A stretch of 56,317 bases of DNA from Solirubrobacterales bacterium (GCA_017882505.1 JADGPJ010000005.1:1-56317), one strand, 5' to 3'; counted from the stretch's first letter, positions 8,175 to 17,329 are shown. Notes: a model not told the origin generated them from the letters alone. Made by a program: numbers and translations.

Positions 8175-9203
8175 GTGAGCGACGCGGCCGTCAACCTCTA
8201 CTCCGACACCCAGACCCTCCCCAGCGAGGGGATGCGAGAGGCGATGGTGAACGCCGAGGTCGGCGACGAGCAGCGCGGGCTCGACCCGACGGTGAACGAG
8301 CTGCAGGCGCGGGTGGCCGAGCTGCTCGGGCACGAGGCGGGCCTGTTCCTGCCCTCGGGCACGATGTGCAACCAGATCGCGATCCGGCTCCACATCCGGC
8401 CGCTCGGCGACGAGCTCTACGCGCACCGATCCGCTCACCCCATCGTCGCCGAGGCGGGCGGTGCCGCGGCGATCGCAGGGGCGATGATCTGCGGGCTCGA
8501 GGGCGCGGGCGGGATCTTCTCGGCCGCCGAGCTCGAGGCGGCGCTGCGCGACCCCGCCGACCGCCACCAGCCCCGCTCGCGGCTGGTCACGGTCGAGCAG
8601 ACGACCAACCTCGGCGGCGGCCGCGTCTGGCCGCGCACCGCGATCGACGAGGTCCTCGCCGTCGCCCGGCGCCACTCGCTGCGCACCCATCTCGACGGCG
8701 CCCGGCTGCTGAACGCCAGCGTCGCCTCGGGCGAGAGCCCCGCCTCCTACGCCGACGGCTTCGACACCGCCTGGATCGACTTCAGCAAGGGACTCGGGGC
8801 GCCGGTCGGCGCCTGCCTGGTCGGCTCGCGCGAGCTGATCGAGGAGGCCTGGCGCTACAAGCAGATGCTGGGAGGCGCGATGCGCCAGGCGGGGATAGTC
8901 GCCGCCGGCGCTCTCTGGGCGCTCGACAACAACGTCGAGCGGCTGGCCGAGGATCACGCCAACGCCCGCGCCCTCGCCGCCGGTCTGGCCGGGATCGACG
9001 GCGTCGCGATCGATCCCGCGACGGTCGAGACCAACCTCGTCTACTTCGAGGTGGCCGACCCGGCGCGCCTGGTCGAGCGGCTCGCCGCGGACGGGATCGA
9101 GACGAGCGTCCTCGGCGACCGCGTCCGCGCCGTCACCCACCTCGACGTCGATCGCGATGGGGTCGAGCGGGCGGTCCGGGCCGTGGCCGCAAGCTTGGGT
9201 TGA
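8175..9203 (+). CDS. ltaE: Threonine aldolase family protein (PLP-dependent)
   Basis: This 342-residue fold-type I PLP enzyme is close to low-specificity L-threonine aldolase, which splits threonine into glycine and acetaldehyde. Visible motifs are [15 protein letters not shown] at the start, [29 protein letters not shown], the aspartate of THLDGARL that contacts the pyridine nitrogen, and the cofactor lysine in [12 protein letters not shown] (about residue 205). Threonine aldolases usually begin DLRSDT; here NLYSDT is a modest variant. The GTG at 8175 gives the normal start. It is transcribed toward the coiled-coil gene. Related beta-hydroxy amino acid aldolases could share this sequence. 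Confidence 0.9.
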   Translation: MSDAAVNLYSDTQTLPSEGMREAMVNAEVGDEQRGLDPTVNELQARVAELLGHEAGLFLPSGTMCNQIAIRLHIRPLGDELYAHRSAHPIVAEAGGAAAIAGAMICGLEGAGGIFSAAELEAALRDPADRHQPRSRLVTVEQTTNLGGGRVWPRTAIDEVLAVARRHSLRTHLDGARLLNASVASGESPASYADGFDTAWIDFSKGLGAPVGACLVGSRELIEEAWRYKQMLGGAMRQAGIVAAGALWALDNNVERLAEDHANARALAAGLAGIDGVAIDPATVETNLVYFEVADPARLVERLAADGIETSVLGDRVRAVTHLDVDRDGVERAVRAVAASLG

Positions 9204-9216
9204 AGCGGGGGAGTCC

Positions 9217-9741
9217 CTAGGACTCTTGGTCATGGCGCTTCGCCAGCGCGGCGACGCGCATCTCGGCCTCCTCTGCCCGCTTGACGGCTTCCGCCGCCCT
9301 CTGACGCGCCGCCCCGGCGCGTTCGTTCGCCAGCTGCACGCGATCGTCGAAGGCGGCCGCGATCGTCTCCGTGGAGCTCGCGAGCTCGACGGCTATCGGG
9401 TCCTCGAGCTGCCGCTGCTGGACGTCGAGCATCGACTGGCGCCGGTCACGGCCGCTCTGTCCCTGGTCGAGTTGTTCCTGATGGGTGTCGCGGCGGGCCT
9501 GCGCCAGACCCTGCTCGCGCTGGCGATGCGCGCGCTGGAGCCGGCCGGCGCCGCCGTCGCCGGAGGCACGCTCGCGCTCGCTGTCGATCGAGGCCTGTGA
9601 CTCGTCAAGCCGCTCCTGCTCGACGTCCTCCAGTGCCTGCTCGCGGTCGCCGATGGTCTGGTCCAGGTTCGCGAAGGCGTGCTCCTTGTCGAGCTCGCTC
9701 TGCTGATTCCTGGCTCCCACCTGGGTGGCGTCGTCAATCAC
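9217..9741 (-). CDS. Coiled-coil protein of unknown function
   Basis: This 174-residue protein is almost wholly charged heptad-like sequence rich in glutamine, glutamate, arginine and alanine (for example LDQTIGDREQALEDVEQERLDE and RAAEAVKRAEEAEMRVAAL), predicting a long alpha-helical coiled coil with no membrane segment. I chose the GTG at 9741 because AAGAGGAGG precedes it with good spacing. That start overlaps the last codons of the EAL-domain gene by 8 bp, so translation is probably coupled. No family is recognised. The genetic coupling suggests it works with the PAS-EAL protein, perhaps as a c-di-GMP-pathway partner; that is inference. Confidence 0.68.
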   Translation of the reverse strand: MIDDATQVGARNQQSELDKEHAFANLDQTIGDREQALEDVEQERLDESQASIDSERERASGDGGAGRLQRAHRQREQGLAQARRDTHQEQLDQGQSGRDRRQSMLDVQQRQLEDPIAVELASSTETIAAAFDDRVQLANERAGAARQRAAEAVKRAEEAEMRVAALAKRHDQES

Positions 9742-11719
9742 TTCGAACCTCCTCTTGGTTGCTGGGAAGGACCTCGCCGACGGGAGCGGCGCGGCCGAAC
9801 AGGAATCCCTGCCCGTAGTCGACCCCCATTTCGGCAAGGACGTCTCGTGTTGCCTCGTCCTCGATGCCCTCGGCGATCGTCAATTGGCCGAAGCCCTGGG
9901 CGAGGTCGACGACAGCCCGAACCACCCGCTGGCTGCCCTCGTTGACGATCAGATCACCGACGAACTCCATGTCGATCTTGAGATAGTCGATCGGCAGCTG
10001 CTTCAGGTACATGAAGCCGCCGTAGCCGGTCCCGAAGTCGTCGAGCGCGAATCCGCAACCGAGCTCGGCCAGCCGCTCGACGAACCTGCGGGCCGCGTGC
10101 TCGCTCTTGATCAGGGCGGTCTCGGTCAGCTCGACCGCCAGCAGCGAGGGATCGGCCTGCAAGCGCTCGATCTCCCTGCCGATGAACTCGCTCATCCCCG
10201 GTTTGGCGATCGACTGAGCCGAGAGGTTGACGTTGACCCTGTGGCCGCGCGAGGCCAGCTCGACCGCGCGCCGCACCATCAGCTCGTCGATCTCGACGAT
10301 CAGCCCGAACTCCTCGGCGATCGGGAGAAAGCGATCGGGCTCGATCGGGCGGTCCTCGTCGTCCAGCATCCGCACGAGCAGCTCGTGGTATGCGGTTTCC
10401 CCGGTCGTCAGGGAGACGATCGGCTGCGCGAACGTGACCAGAAGCTCCGAGTCCAGCGCGTTCCTGATCTTGCCGATCCAGCTCAGCCCCTCGAGCTTCT
10501 CGCGGGCGATCCGCTCGACGGCCCTCTGTTCGGTCACGTCGGCGAAGACGATGACGGTGCCCTGCTCCCCCCGTTCGCTTTCGAAGGGCGCCGCCGTGTA
10601 GGAGATCTCGATCTCGGTGTGGTCACGGCCGACGATCAGCTCGGACTCCACTCTCGCCGGTTCGTCGCCCTGCTTCAGATCCGCGGCCGCGAATCCGTTG
10701 CTCCACTGACCGGAGATCTCGGCGGGCCGGTGATTGGCGAGCTGGTTGATCGGTTCCCCGAGCAGGCCTTCTTCACGCCAGCCGAGCAGCTCGTCGGCGG
10801 CATCGTTCATGTAGGCGAGCTTGCCTTGAGAATCGAGGGTGATGAGTCCTTCGGCCATGCTGGCCGTCACCGCCTGCAGGTAGTCGCGGGCGCCGCGAAG
10901 ATCGTTCTCCATCGTCACCCTGGAACCGATGTCGACTAAGACTCCGACGACGCCAACGGGGTTGCCGTCCGGATCCTGGACGGCGGCGAGACGGACGAAG
11001 GCGGCGATGCTCGAGCCGTCCCTGTGAGGAACTACGTACTCGCCCTCCCAGTGCCCGGCCTCGATGAATGAGTTCATGATCTGGTCGGCGGACTCCTCGT
11101 CGTCGCCGACGGCGAGCGAGAGCAGGGGCCGGCCGAGGGCCTCGCTGCGGCTCCAGCCGTACATGCGCTCGGCGGCGGCGTTCCAGTGCGTCACCCGACC
11201 CTCCGCGTCGGTCGCCAACACCGCGGCGTCGACGGCATCGAGCAGTCGAGACCTGATGCTCAGCTCGCGCTCCGCCTCAATCGCCTTGCGGTTACGATCG
11301 GTCCTGTCCTGCATCGTTCCCCGGTAGCCGACGATTCGACCCTCGTCGAGCAGGGGCTCGTAGCGAATCTCGCCAGAGCGCAGCTCATCCGCCCGCCAAT
11401 AGCGGAATCCGATGATTCCCCCGGCCCCCCTTTCCGCGGCCCCCTCGAAGGCGGCTCGCAGACGTGGAGCGTCCTCCTCGAAGATGTGCCGTAGGCCCTC
11501 TTCCAGGGTCCGTGGGGTCGCCTCGCCAGGCGCGAAGCCGAACAGGTCGAAGACCTGGGGCGACCACCAGACTCTTCCGCCGTCGAGGTCGCGTTCGAAC
11601 ACGCCGATCTCGGCGACGCGCTGAACGAGGGCGAGGCGCTCTGCGTCCGAGGCGCAAGCTCGAGCCCCTGGGCGCCCTGAGGACTTCTTCTCGGGGTGCA
11701 GCGAATCGAGAATCGTCAC
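9734..11719 (-). CDS. PAS-PAS-PAS-EAL cyclic-di-GMP phosphodiesterase
   Basis: This 661-residue cytoplasmic protein has three PAS sensor domains (about residues 30-145, 155-275 and 285-400) followed by a complete EAL domain (about 415-650). There is no GGDEF domain. Catalytic and metal ligands of active phosphodiesterases are all present: ELL in YHELLVRM, the asparagine of NVNLSAQ, ELTET, DDFGTGYGG, the lysine of YLKIDMEF, AEGIED and the glutamine of YGQGFLFGR. It should hydrolyse c-di-GMP under control of small-molecule, redox or light signals sensed by the PAS domains. PAS2 has the common WNAAAERMYGWSRSEALG stretch. The coiled-coil gene overlaps its 3' end. Confidence 0.93.
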   Translation of the reverse strand: MTILDSLHPEKKSSGRPGARACASDAERLALVQRVAEIGVFERDLDGGRVWWSPQVFDLFGFAPGEATPRTLEEGLRHIFEEDAPRLRAAFEGAAERGAGGIIGFRYWRADELRSGEIRYEPLLDEGRIVGYRGTMQDRTDRNRKAIEAERELSIRSRLLDAVDAAVLATDAEGRVTHWNAAAERMYGWSRSEALGRPLLSLAVGDDEESADQIMNSFIEAGHWEGEYVVPHRDGSSIAAFVRLAAVQDPDGNPVGVVGVLVDIGSRVTMENDLRGARDYLQAVTASMAEGLITLDSQGKLAYMNDAADELLGWREEGLLGEPINQLANHRPAEISGQWSNGFAAADLKQGDEPARVESELIVGRDHTEIEISYTAAPFESERGEQGTVIVFADVTEQRAVERIAREKLEGLSWIGKIRNALDSELLVTFAQPIVSLTTGETAYHELLVRMLDDEDRPIEPDRFLPIAEEFGLIVEIDELMVRRAVELASRGHRVNVNLSAQSIAKPGMSEFIGREIERLQADPSLLAVELTETALIKSEHAARRFVERLAELGCGFALDDFGTGYGGFMYLKQLPIDYLKIDMEFVGDLIVNEGSQRVVRAVVDLAQGFGQLTIAEGIEDEATRDVLAEMGVDYGQGFLFGRAAPVGEVLPSNQEEVRSD

Positions 11720-12146
11720 TCCGGGCCTGCCTTTCCTGACCTCTGCGCCGGCTTGACCGGATTGAGGCCCGCTCGGTGGCTGGGGGCGGAGGCCAGTGTC
11801 GGAGGATCAGCGAGATCGCTGAGGTCGGCAGGTAAAGCAACCGTCAACTGGGCTATCGGCAGGATGCGCGGGTGACGTGAATCGCTCGCAACGACACCAG
11901 CCCCTGCGCAGAGAAGCCGACCAGGCCACCCGGACCCTCCATGGGCTTCTCGCAGCAGGGCGACGACGACGAGGAATGCCAGCTGAGAAGGCCCGAGCAC
12001 GCTCGCCGCGACGAAGGGCAGGGCCCTTCGAGCGTTCTCGAGGTCGAACCGGCTCGATTCATCTGCTAAGTCATCGACACCCCCCTCGATCCTTGATTCC
12101 GCAGGGCGGATCCGTCGCCCCGTGGGTTCAGCGAGGCGCGACTCGG
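11720..12146. other. Intergenic region, no convincing gene
   Basis: This 427-bp stretch separates the EAL gene from the alcohol dehydrogenase, both on the minus strand. Open frames exist but none combines a start, a ribosome-binding site and a sensible protein. On the minus strand GAGGGGGGTGTCG precedes ATG ACT TAG at 12074-12066, a two-codon frame. The region probably carries the promoter and leader of the EAL gene and the end of the adh transcript. Confidence 0.45.
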
Positions 12147-13253
12147 CTAGCTGAACTCGATGACGCTGCGGATCCCGTCCTGGGCCTCCATCAGCTCGAA
12201 GCCGCGGTTGACTTCGTCGAGGCTGATGCGGTGCGAGAGGAAGGGCTCGACGTCGATCTCGCCGGCGAGGTAGCGGTCGACCAGGACCGGGACCTGGTCG
12301 CGGCCCTTGACGCCGCCGAAGGAGGAGCCGGCGACGCGGCGGCCGGTGATCAGCAAGCGCGGCACGATGTCGAGCGTCTCGCCCTTGCCGGCCACGCCGG
12401 CGACGGTGCACAGGCCCCAGGCCATGCGTGCCGCTTCGACCGCCTGGCGCATCACCTTGACGTTGCCGGTCGCCTCGAAGGTGTAGTCCGCGCCGAAGCC
12501 GCCGGTCATCTCCAGGATCTTCTCGACCGTGTTCTCGCCGCCCTCGATCAGGTCGGTCGCGCCCTGGCCGCGGGCGAGCTCCAGCCGCTCGGGGGAGAGG
12601 TCGACGCAGACGATTCGCTCAGCCCCCCGCAGGCGGCAGCCGGCGACGGCGCCGAGCCCGACCATGCCGGCGCCGAAGACGACGCAGGTGGTGCCCGGCT
12701 GCACGGCGGCGGTGTTGATCACGGCGCCGAGGCCGGTCGAGAGGCCGCAGGCGAAGAGGCAGGCGTGCTCGAACGGCGCCTCGGGGCTGATCTTCGCCAG
12801 CGCGATCTCCGGCATCACCGTGTGCTCGGCGAAGGTCGAGCAGCCCATGAAGTGGCGGATGTCCTCGCCGTCGCGGGAGATCCGGGTGGTGCCGTCGGGG
12901 AGGAAGCCCTTGTTCTGCTCCTCGCGAACCGCCATGCAGAGGTTGGTCCGCGGGTCGACGCAGTGGACGCACTCGCGGCACTGGGGCGAGAAGAGGGTGA
13001 CGACGTGGTCGCCGGGGGAGAGGGAGGTGACGTCGGGGCCGACGCTCTCGACGACGCCGGCTCCCTCGTGGCCGAGCACGGCGGGCGCGTAGCCGGAGGG
13101 GTCGGCGCCGGAGGCGGTGTAGAGGTCGGTGTGGCAGACGCCGCAGGCGACCAGGCGAACCAGCACCTCACCGGTGCGGGGCTCGGCGAGCTCGACCTCC
13201 TGGATCCGGAGCGGCTGCCCGAAATCCTCGAGAACCGCGGCGCGCATCTTCAT
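12147..13253 (-). CDS. Zinc-dependent class III-type alcohol dehydrogenase
   Basis: This 368-residue medium-chain dehydrogenase oxidises an alcohol or thiol adduct with NAD(P). It keeps the catalytic zinc ligands (CGVCHTD at about residue 37, GHEGAG at about 62, and a cysteine in LFACGLSTGLG at about 169), the four structural-zinc cysteines (CRECVHCVDPRTNLC) and the Rossmann motif FGAGMVGLGAV followed by VDLSPERLELAR, whose aspartate suggests NAD. The best match in mind is S-(hydroxymethyl)glutathione or mycothiol dehydrogenase and related class III enzymes. Actinobacteria use mycothiol, so formaldehyde detoxification is possible, but a general alcohol substrate is equally possible. It begins at the ATG at 13253. 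Confidence 0.9.
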   Translation of the reverse strand: MKMRAAVLEDFGQPLRIQEVELAEPRTGEVLVRLVACGVCHTDLYTASGADPSGYAPAVLGHEGAGVVESVGPDVTSLSPGDHVVTLFSPQCRECVHCVDPRTNLCMAVREEQNKGFLPDGTTRISRDGEDIRHFMGCSTFAEHTVMPEIALAKISPEAPFEHACLFACGLSTGLGAVINTAAVQPGTTCVVFGAGMVGLGAVAGCRLRGAERIVCVDLSPERLELARGQGATDLIEGGENTVEKILEMTGGFGADYTFEATGNVKVMRQAVEAARMAWGLCTVAGVAGKGETLDIVPRLLITGRRVAGSSFGGVKGRDQVPVLVDRYLAGEIDVEPFLSHRISLDEVNRGFELMEAQDGIRSVIEFS

Positions 13254-13323
13254 TGGGGCGAGCCTACCTGGTGATCGACCGACCGGAATGCCTTCGTCGA
13301 CAGGTCCGCGCCGACCGCCTCAG

Positions 13324-13364
13324 CGTGGTTCCTTTCGCACGTATTACGTCGATAAGGAACCACG
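13324..13364. repeat. 41-bp palindromic element, copy 1
   Basis: Perfect 11-bp arms CGTGGTTCCTT (13324-13334) and AAGGAACCACG (13354-13364) flank a 19-nt loop TCGCACGTATTACGTCGAT. Arm length, loop length and the loop positions GCAC...CGT match copies 2 and 3, although one arm base pair has changed on both sides (T-A instead of C-G), a compensated change. It lies in the gap between korB and adh. Confidence 0.8.
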
Positions 13365-13394
13365 GAGCGTGTTCATCGGTAGCTCGAGGGCTCC

Positions 13395-13435
13395 CGCGGT
13401 TCCTTTTGCACCTGTCGCGTGTCTAAGGAACCGCG
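13395..13435. repeat. 41-bp palindromic element, copy 2
   Basis: Arms CGCGGTTCCTT (13395-13405) and AAGGAACCGCG (13425-13435) pair perfectly around the 19-nt loop TTGCACCTGTCGCGTGTCT. It is nearly identical to copy 3 inside the MMPL gene: both arms are the same and the loops differ only at the five central bases. It starts 30 bp after copy 1 in the same orientation, and 30 bp before the korB stop, where it might also serve as a hairpin terminator. Confidence 0.85.
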
Positions 13436-13465
13436 CGGTGGGGTGCCTGCCGTTGGGGAGGATCG

Positions 13466-14509
13466 CTAAACGGTCCAGGTGTCGCCGGAGCGCAGCAGGT
13501 CGTCGAGGTCGGCGAGGGTGGCGCTGGCGTGGGCCGAGAGCAGCTCCTGCTGACGACTGGATCCGTAGACGTCGCGCTTGACGTCGCGGAAGACCCCGAT
13601 CGGGGTCGGGCCGGTGGGGCTGTCGGCGAGGCGGGCGAGCGCGGTCGCGTGGCTCGAATCCTCGACGTGGACGTCGTGGACGACGAGCGCGTCCTCGCCG
13701 ACGTCGGCGACCTCGACCACTTCGAGACCGCCCTTCGGAGAGCGGACGACGCCGCGCTCGTTGTCGGCACCGAAGCGGATCGGCTGGCCGTGCTCGAGGC
13801 GGATCTGATTGTCGGCACCGCCCTTGCCGCGGACGGCGTCGAAGGCGCCGTCGTTGAAGACGTTGCAGTTCTGGTAGATCTCGACGAAGGCCGAGCCCTC
13901 GTGTTCGGCGGCTCGGCGCAGGACCTCGGTCAGGTGCTTCTTCTCGATGTCGATCGTGCGAGCGACGAAGGAGGCGTCGGCCCCGAGCGCCAGCGCCAGC
14001 GGGTTGAACGGGTGATCCTCGGAGCCGAACGGGGTCGACTTGGTGATCTTGCCGGTCTCCGAGGTCGGCGAGTACTGGCCCTTGGTCAACCCGTAGATCT
14101 GGTTGTTGAAGAGCAGCAGCTTGATCGGGACGTTGCGCCGCAGCGAGTGGATCAGGTGGTTGCCGCCGATCGAGAGCGAGTCGCCGTCGCCGCTGACCAC
14201 CCAGACCGAGAGGTCCTCGCGGGCGGTCGCGATCCCGGTCGCCAGCGCCGGCGCGCGGCCGTGGATGCCGTGCATCCCGTAGGTGTCCATGTAATAGACG
14301 AAGCGCCCGGCGCAGCCGATGCCGGAGATGAAGACGGTTTTCTCGGGCGGGATCCCGAGTTCGGGCATCAGCGCCTGGACGCTGGCGAGGATCGCGTAAT
14401 CGCCGCAGCCCGGGCACCAGCGCGTTTCCTGCCCCGACTGGAAGTCGGCCTTGGTCAGCGTCGCTGTGGCGCCGTTGCCCTCGCCGTGGCTGTGGCCGTT
14501 CTCGCTCAC
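13466..14509 (-). CDS. korB: 2-oxoacid:ferredoxin oxidoreductase, beta subunit (KorB)
   Basis: This 347-residue subunit binds thiamine diphosphate and a 4Fe-4S cluster. Cluster cysteines are in WCPGCGDY (two), GIGCAGR and YQNCNVFN. The TPP/magnesium motif is GDGDSLSIGGNHLIHSLRRN, with LLLFNNQIYGLTKGQ following. The enzyme decarboxylates 2-oxoglutarate (or another 2-oxoacid) to the acyl-CoA and reduces ferredoxin. The subunit is longer than usual because of a C-terminal extension (about residues 260-347) with an RDVKRDVYG segment. Its GTG at 14509 overlaps the alpha-subunit stop (GTGA), so the pair is translationally coupled. Actinobacterial KorAB replaces or supplements 2-oxoglutarate dehydrogenase. 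Confidence 0.93.
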   Translation of the reverse strand: MSENGHSHGEGNGATATLTKADFQSGQETRWCPGCGDYAILASVQALMPELGIPPEKTVFISGIGCAGRFVYYMDTYGMHGIHGRAPALATGIATAREDLSVWVVSGDGDSLSIGGNHLIHSLRRNVPIKLLLFNNQIYGLTKGQYSPTSETGKITKSTPFGSEDHPFNPLALALGADASFVARTIDIEKKHLTEVLRRAAEHEGSAFVEIYQNCNVFNDGAFDAVRGKGGADNQIRLEHGQPIRFGADNERGVVRSPKGGLEVVEVADVGEDALVVHDVHVEDSSHATALARLADSPTGPTPIGVFRDVKRDVYGSSRQQELLSAHASATLADLDDLLRSGDTWTV

Positions 14510-16344
14510 TCGATCACCTCCAGGATTGCCTGCTCGAGCTCTTCCGCCAGGATCGGCAGCCCCTCGACTTTGTTGTGGCCGATCGCGTCGACCAGGTACT
14601 TGTCGCGGACGAGGCTGAGCAGCTGGCCCGTGTTCAGCTCCGGGATCAGCACCTTGTCGAAGGAGCGGACGACGTCGCCGGTGTTGGCGGGCATCGGTTC
14701 GAGGTTGCGCAGGTGGGCGATCGCGATCGGCAGGCCGCGGCCGCGGATCCGGCGGGCGGCGGCGCCGATCACGCCGGAGGTCGAGCCCCAGCCGAGGACG
14801 AGCAGCTCCGCTCCCTCGTCGGCGTCGACCACCAGCGGCGGCAGCTCCTCGGCCAGCTTCTCGAGCTTCTCCGCCCGCAGCTTGGTCATCAGAGCGTGGT
14901 TGGCGGCGTCGTAGCTGACCTTGCCGCTGCCGTGCTCCTTCTCGAGGCCGCCGAGCCGGTGCTGGAGCCCTGGGGTGCCGGGGATCGCCCAGGGCCGGGC
15001 GCCGTGCTCGTTGCGCAGGTAGGGCAGGAACTCGTCGCCGGCGTTGGGGCCGGTGGCGAAGTCGGGGTCGATCTCCGGCAGGTTGGCCATGTCCGGCAGG
15101 TGCCAGGGCTCGGAGGAGTTGGTCAGGAAGGTGTCGGAGAGGAGGATCACCGGCGTCCGGTAGCGGACCGCGATCCGGACCGCTTCCACCGCCCGCTCGA
15201 AGCAGTCCGACGGGGTCGAGGCGGCGATCACCGGCAGCGGCGACTCGCCGTGGCGGCCGTGGATCGCCATCAGCAGGTCCGACTGTTCGGTTTTCGTCGG
15301 CAGCCCGGTCGAGGGGCCGGCGCGCTGGACGTCGATCACGACCAGCGGCAGCTCCAGCGCCACCGCCAGCGCGATCGTCTCCGCCTTCAGGTCCATCCCC
15401 GGGCCGCTGGTCGCGGTCACCCCGAGCTTGCCGCCGAAGGAGGCGCCGAGCGCCATGTTGACGGCGGCGATCTCGTCCTCGGCCTGGACGGTGCGGACGC
15501 CGAAGCGGTTGTGGCGGGCGAGGTGGTGGAGGAGTTCGGAGGCGGGGGTGATCGGATAGGTCGCGAAGAAGAGCTGCAGGCCGCTCTTGACGCTGGCCGC
15601 GAGCAGCCCCATCGCGGTCGCGTTGGCGCCGTTGATGTTGCGGTACTCGCCGGCGTCGAGCGGCGCCGGGCCGACCTCGATCGGGGTCGCCGCGATCTCC
15701 GCCGTGTCGCCGAAGTTGTAGCCGGCCTTGAAGGCGGCGACGTTGGCCGCCATGATCGCCGGCCTTTTGGCGAATTTGGCTTCCAGCCAGGAGATCGTCG
15801 CCTTCCCCGGCCGCCCGTACATCCACGAGATCAGACCGAGGGCGAAGAGGTTCTTGGTCCGCTGCGCCTCCGCCGGTTTGAGGTTCTCGATCTCGTCGGT
15901 GGCGCGCGTGGTCAGCGTCGTCATCGGCACCTCGAAGGTCTGGTAGTCCTCGACCGTGCCGTCCTCGAGCGGGTTCGCCTCGTAGCCGGCCTTGCGCAGG
16001 TTCGCAGGCGTGAAGGCGTCCTCGTTGACTATCAGCGTGCCGCCCGGCTCGAGCGCGTCGAGATGCGCTTTGAGCGCCGCGGGGTTCATCGCGACCAGGG
16101 TGTCCGGGTGATCGCCGGGGGTGAGGATGTCGCGCGAGGCGAAGTGGATCTGGAAGGCGGACACCCCGCCCGGCGTTCCGGCGGGGGCGCGAATCTCAGC
16201 CGGGAAGTCGGGAAGCGTCGAGAGGTCGTTGCCGAGGTGGGCGGTGGCGGCCGTGAAGCGGTCTCCGACCAGCTGCATGCCGTCGCCAGAGTCCCCGGCG
16301 AACCGGACAATCACAGTCTCTAGCTTCTTTGACGTCGTGGTCAC
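14506..16344 (-). CDS. korA: 2-oxoacid:ferredoxin oxidoreductase, fused gamma-alpha subunit (KorA)
   Basis: This 612-residue protein fuses the gamma domain (about residues 10-190: IVRFAGDSGDGMQLVGDRF, then PAEIRAPAGTPGGVSAFQI) to the pyrimidine-binding alpha domain (from about residue 215: FFATYPITPASELLHHLA, VQAEDEIAAVNMALGASFGG, TSGPGMDLKAETIAL). The C-terminal transketolase-like domain closes with LVLGWGSTSGVIGAA. No ferredoxin domain is present, as expected for the KorAB type. I chose the GTG at 16344, where the family sequence begins (TTTSKKLETVIVRF); the ATG at 16413 is possible but unlikely. It is first in a two-gene operon with korB. Confidence 0.93.
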   Translation of the reverse strand: MTTTSKKLETVIVRFAGDSGDGMQLVGDRFTAATAHLGNDLSTLPDFPAEIRAPAGTPGGVSAFQIHFASRDILTPGDHPDTLVAMNPAALKAHLDALEPGGTLIVNEDAFTPANLRKAGYEANPLEDGTVEDYQTFEVPMTTLTTRATDEIENLKPAEAQRTKNLFALGLISWMYGRPGKATISWLEAKFAKRPAIMAANVAAFKAGYNFGDTAEIAATPIEVGPAPLDAGEYRNINGANATAMGLLAASVKSGLQLFFATYPITPASELLHHLARHNRFGVRTVQAEDEIAAVNMALGASFGGKLGVTATSGPGMDLKAETIALAVALELPLVVIDVQRAGPSTGLPTKTEQSDLLMAIHGRHGESPLPVIAASTPSDCFERAVEAVRIAVRYRTPVILLSDTFLTNSSEPWHLPDMANLPEIDPDFATGPNAGDEFLPYLRNEHGARPWAIPGTPGLQHRLGGLEKEHGSGKVSYDAANHALMTKLRAEKLEKLAEELPPLVVDADEGAELLVLGWGSTSGVIGAAARRIRGRGLPIAIAHLRNLEPMPANTGDVVRSFDKVLIPELNTGQLLSLVRDKYLVDAIGHNKVEGLPILAEELEQAILEVIE

Positions 16345-16543
16345 AGTCGGCGTGGCGCCTCCAAGCCCCAGCCAAACGATTGCAAATCTATCCAGCCGGC
16401 AGGCTGTATACAAGCTGGTTCGCCGAGCCCGTTTGGACGATTGGCCAACAGGTCCTGCCCAGGGCGACGAAAAGGCCCGTTATCGAGGCGAACACAAGTC
16501 GGTCCGCGAAGTGCTGTTGCATGTCGGTCGAGGCCCCGAGCCA

Positions 16544-17329
16544 ATGCGCGCCATCCTCTCAATCCGCCGCCCCGCCGCAGTCCTCTCGCCGAGCCCCGAG
16601 ATCGAGCGGGTCCGGTTGACCCTTGCCGACGGCGACCGGACCACTCTCTGGGTTGCCCGCTTCGATCGATCCCGGTTCGGCGTTCGGGTGGTCGCGCTCG
16701 ATCCGCCCTCGACCCTGCTGCGCTGGTGCGCGGAGAGCGGCGCCGAGCACGCGATGATCGGCGGCTTCTACATGCGCCCCGGCGGGCCGTCGCTGGGCGA
16801 CCTCCGCATCGACGGTCGCGCTCTCCCGACCGTTCCCTTCGACCCCCCGTGGGGAGCCCTGCGAGCCTGCGTCCACGCCGGCGACGACGGCGTTGCGCTC
16901 GCCACGCGGGAAGAGCTTCCCGGCGAGCCGGCGGGTGACCTGCTGCAGGCCGGGCCGATGCTGGTGGGCGAGGGCGAGTCGCTGATCCGGCCGGGCCAGG
17001 ACCTCGAGGGCTTCTCGGCGAGCTCGCGCCAGTTCGACTCCGACATCACCAGCGGCCGCTATCCCCGCGCCGCCCTCGGCCTCGGCGGCGAGGATCTGAT
17101 CGCCGCCGTCAGCGAAGGTCGCGCCAACGACGAGGCGGGCCTGACCATGTCCGAGCTGGCCGAGGCGATGGTCGGCCTCGGCGCCGAGCGGGCGATCAAC
17201 CTCGACGGCGGCGGCTCGGCCTCGCTCGTGGCCGGCGGCCGCCTTCGCAACACCCCGCGGGAGGAGCACGGCAAGGAGCTGGTCGGCGGCCGCGAGATCG
17301 CCACCGCCCTCCATTTCGTCGCTCTCTGA
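16544..17329 (+). CDS. Phosphodiester glycosidase (NAGPA) family protein
   Basis: This 261-residue protein has the NAGPA-domain fold. Landmarks are VRVVALDP near the start, MIGGFYMRPGGPSLGDLRIDG (the usual GGFF/Y motif) at about residue 72, the ALGLGGEDLIAAV strand and the terminal NLDGGGSASLV motif (about 224-234). Family members remove sugar groups from phosphodiesters, as the human uncovering enzyme does. No signal peptide is visible, unlike most relatives, which may mean a cytoplasmic role. The ATG at 16544 has no strong ribosome-binding site. It is divergent from korA and upstream of the glycosyltransferase by 44 bp, so a joint role in glycan metabolism is possible. Confidence 0.85.
   Translation: MRAILSIRRPAAVLSPSPEIERVRLTLADGDRTTLWVARFDRSRFGVRVVALDPPSTLLRWCAESGAEHAMIGGFYMRPGGPSLGDLRIDGRALPTVPFDPPWGALRACVHAGDDGVALATREELPGEPAGDLLQAGPMLVGEGESLIRPGQDLEGFSASSRQFDSDITSGRYPRAALGLGGEDLIAAVSEGRANDEAGLTMSELAEAMVGLGAERAINLDGGGSASLVAGGRLRNTPREEHGKELVGGREIATALHFVAL

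Noticed and set aside
12066..12086. Minus-strand GAGGGGGGTGTCG followed by ATG ACT TAG, resembling the leaders of the two 19-residue peptide genes
   Set aside because: The frame stops after two codons and no related regulator is adjacent; it may be coincidence or a decayed copy, with no support for either.
13466..15826. Long minus-strand open frame of 786 codons covering korB and much of korA
   Set aside because: Only the part from 14509 onward is KorB; the rest is arginine/proline-rich shadow of korA in another frame.
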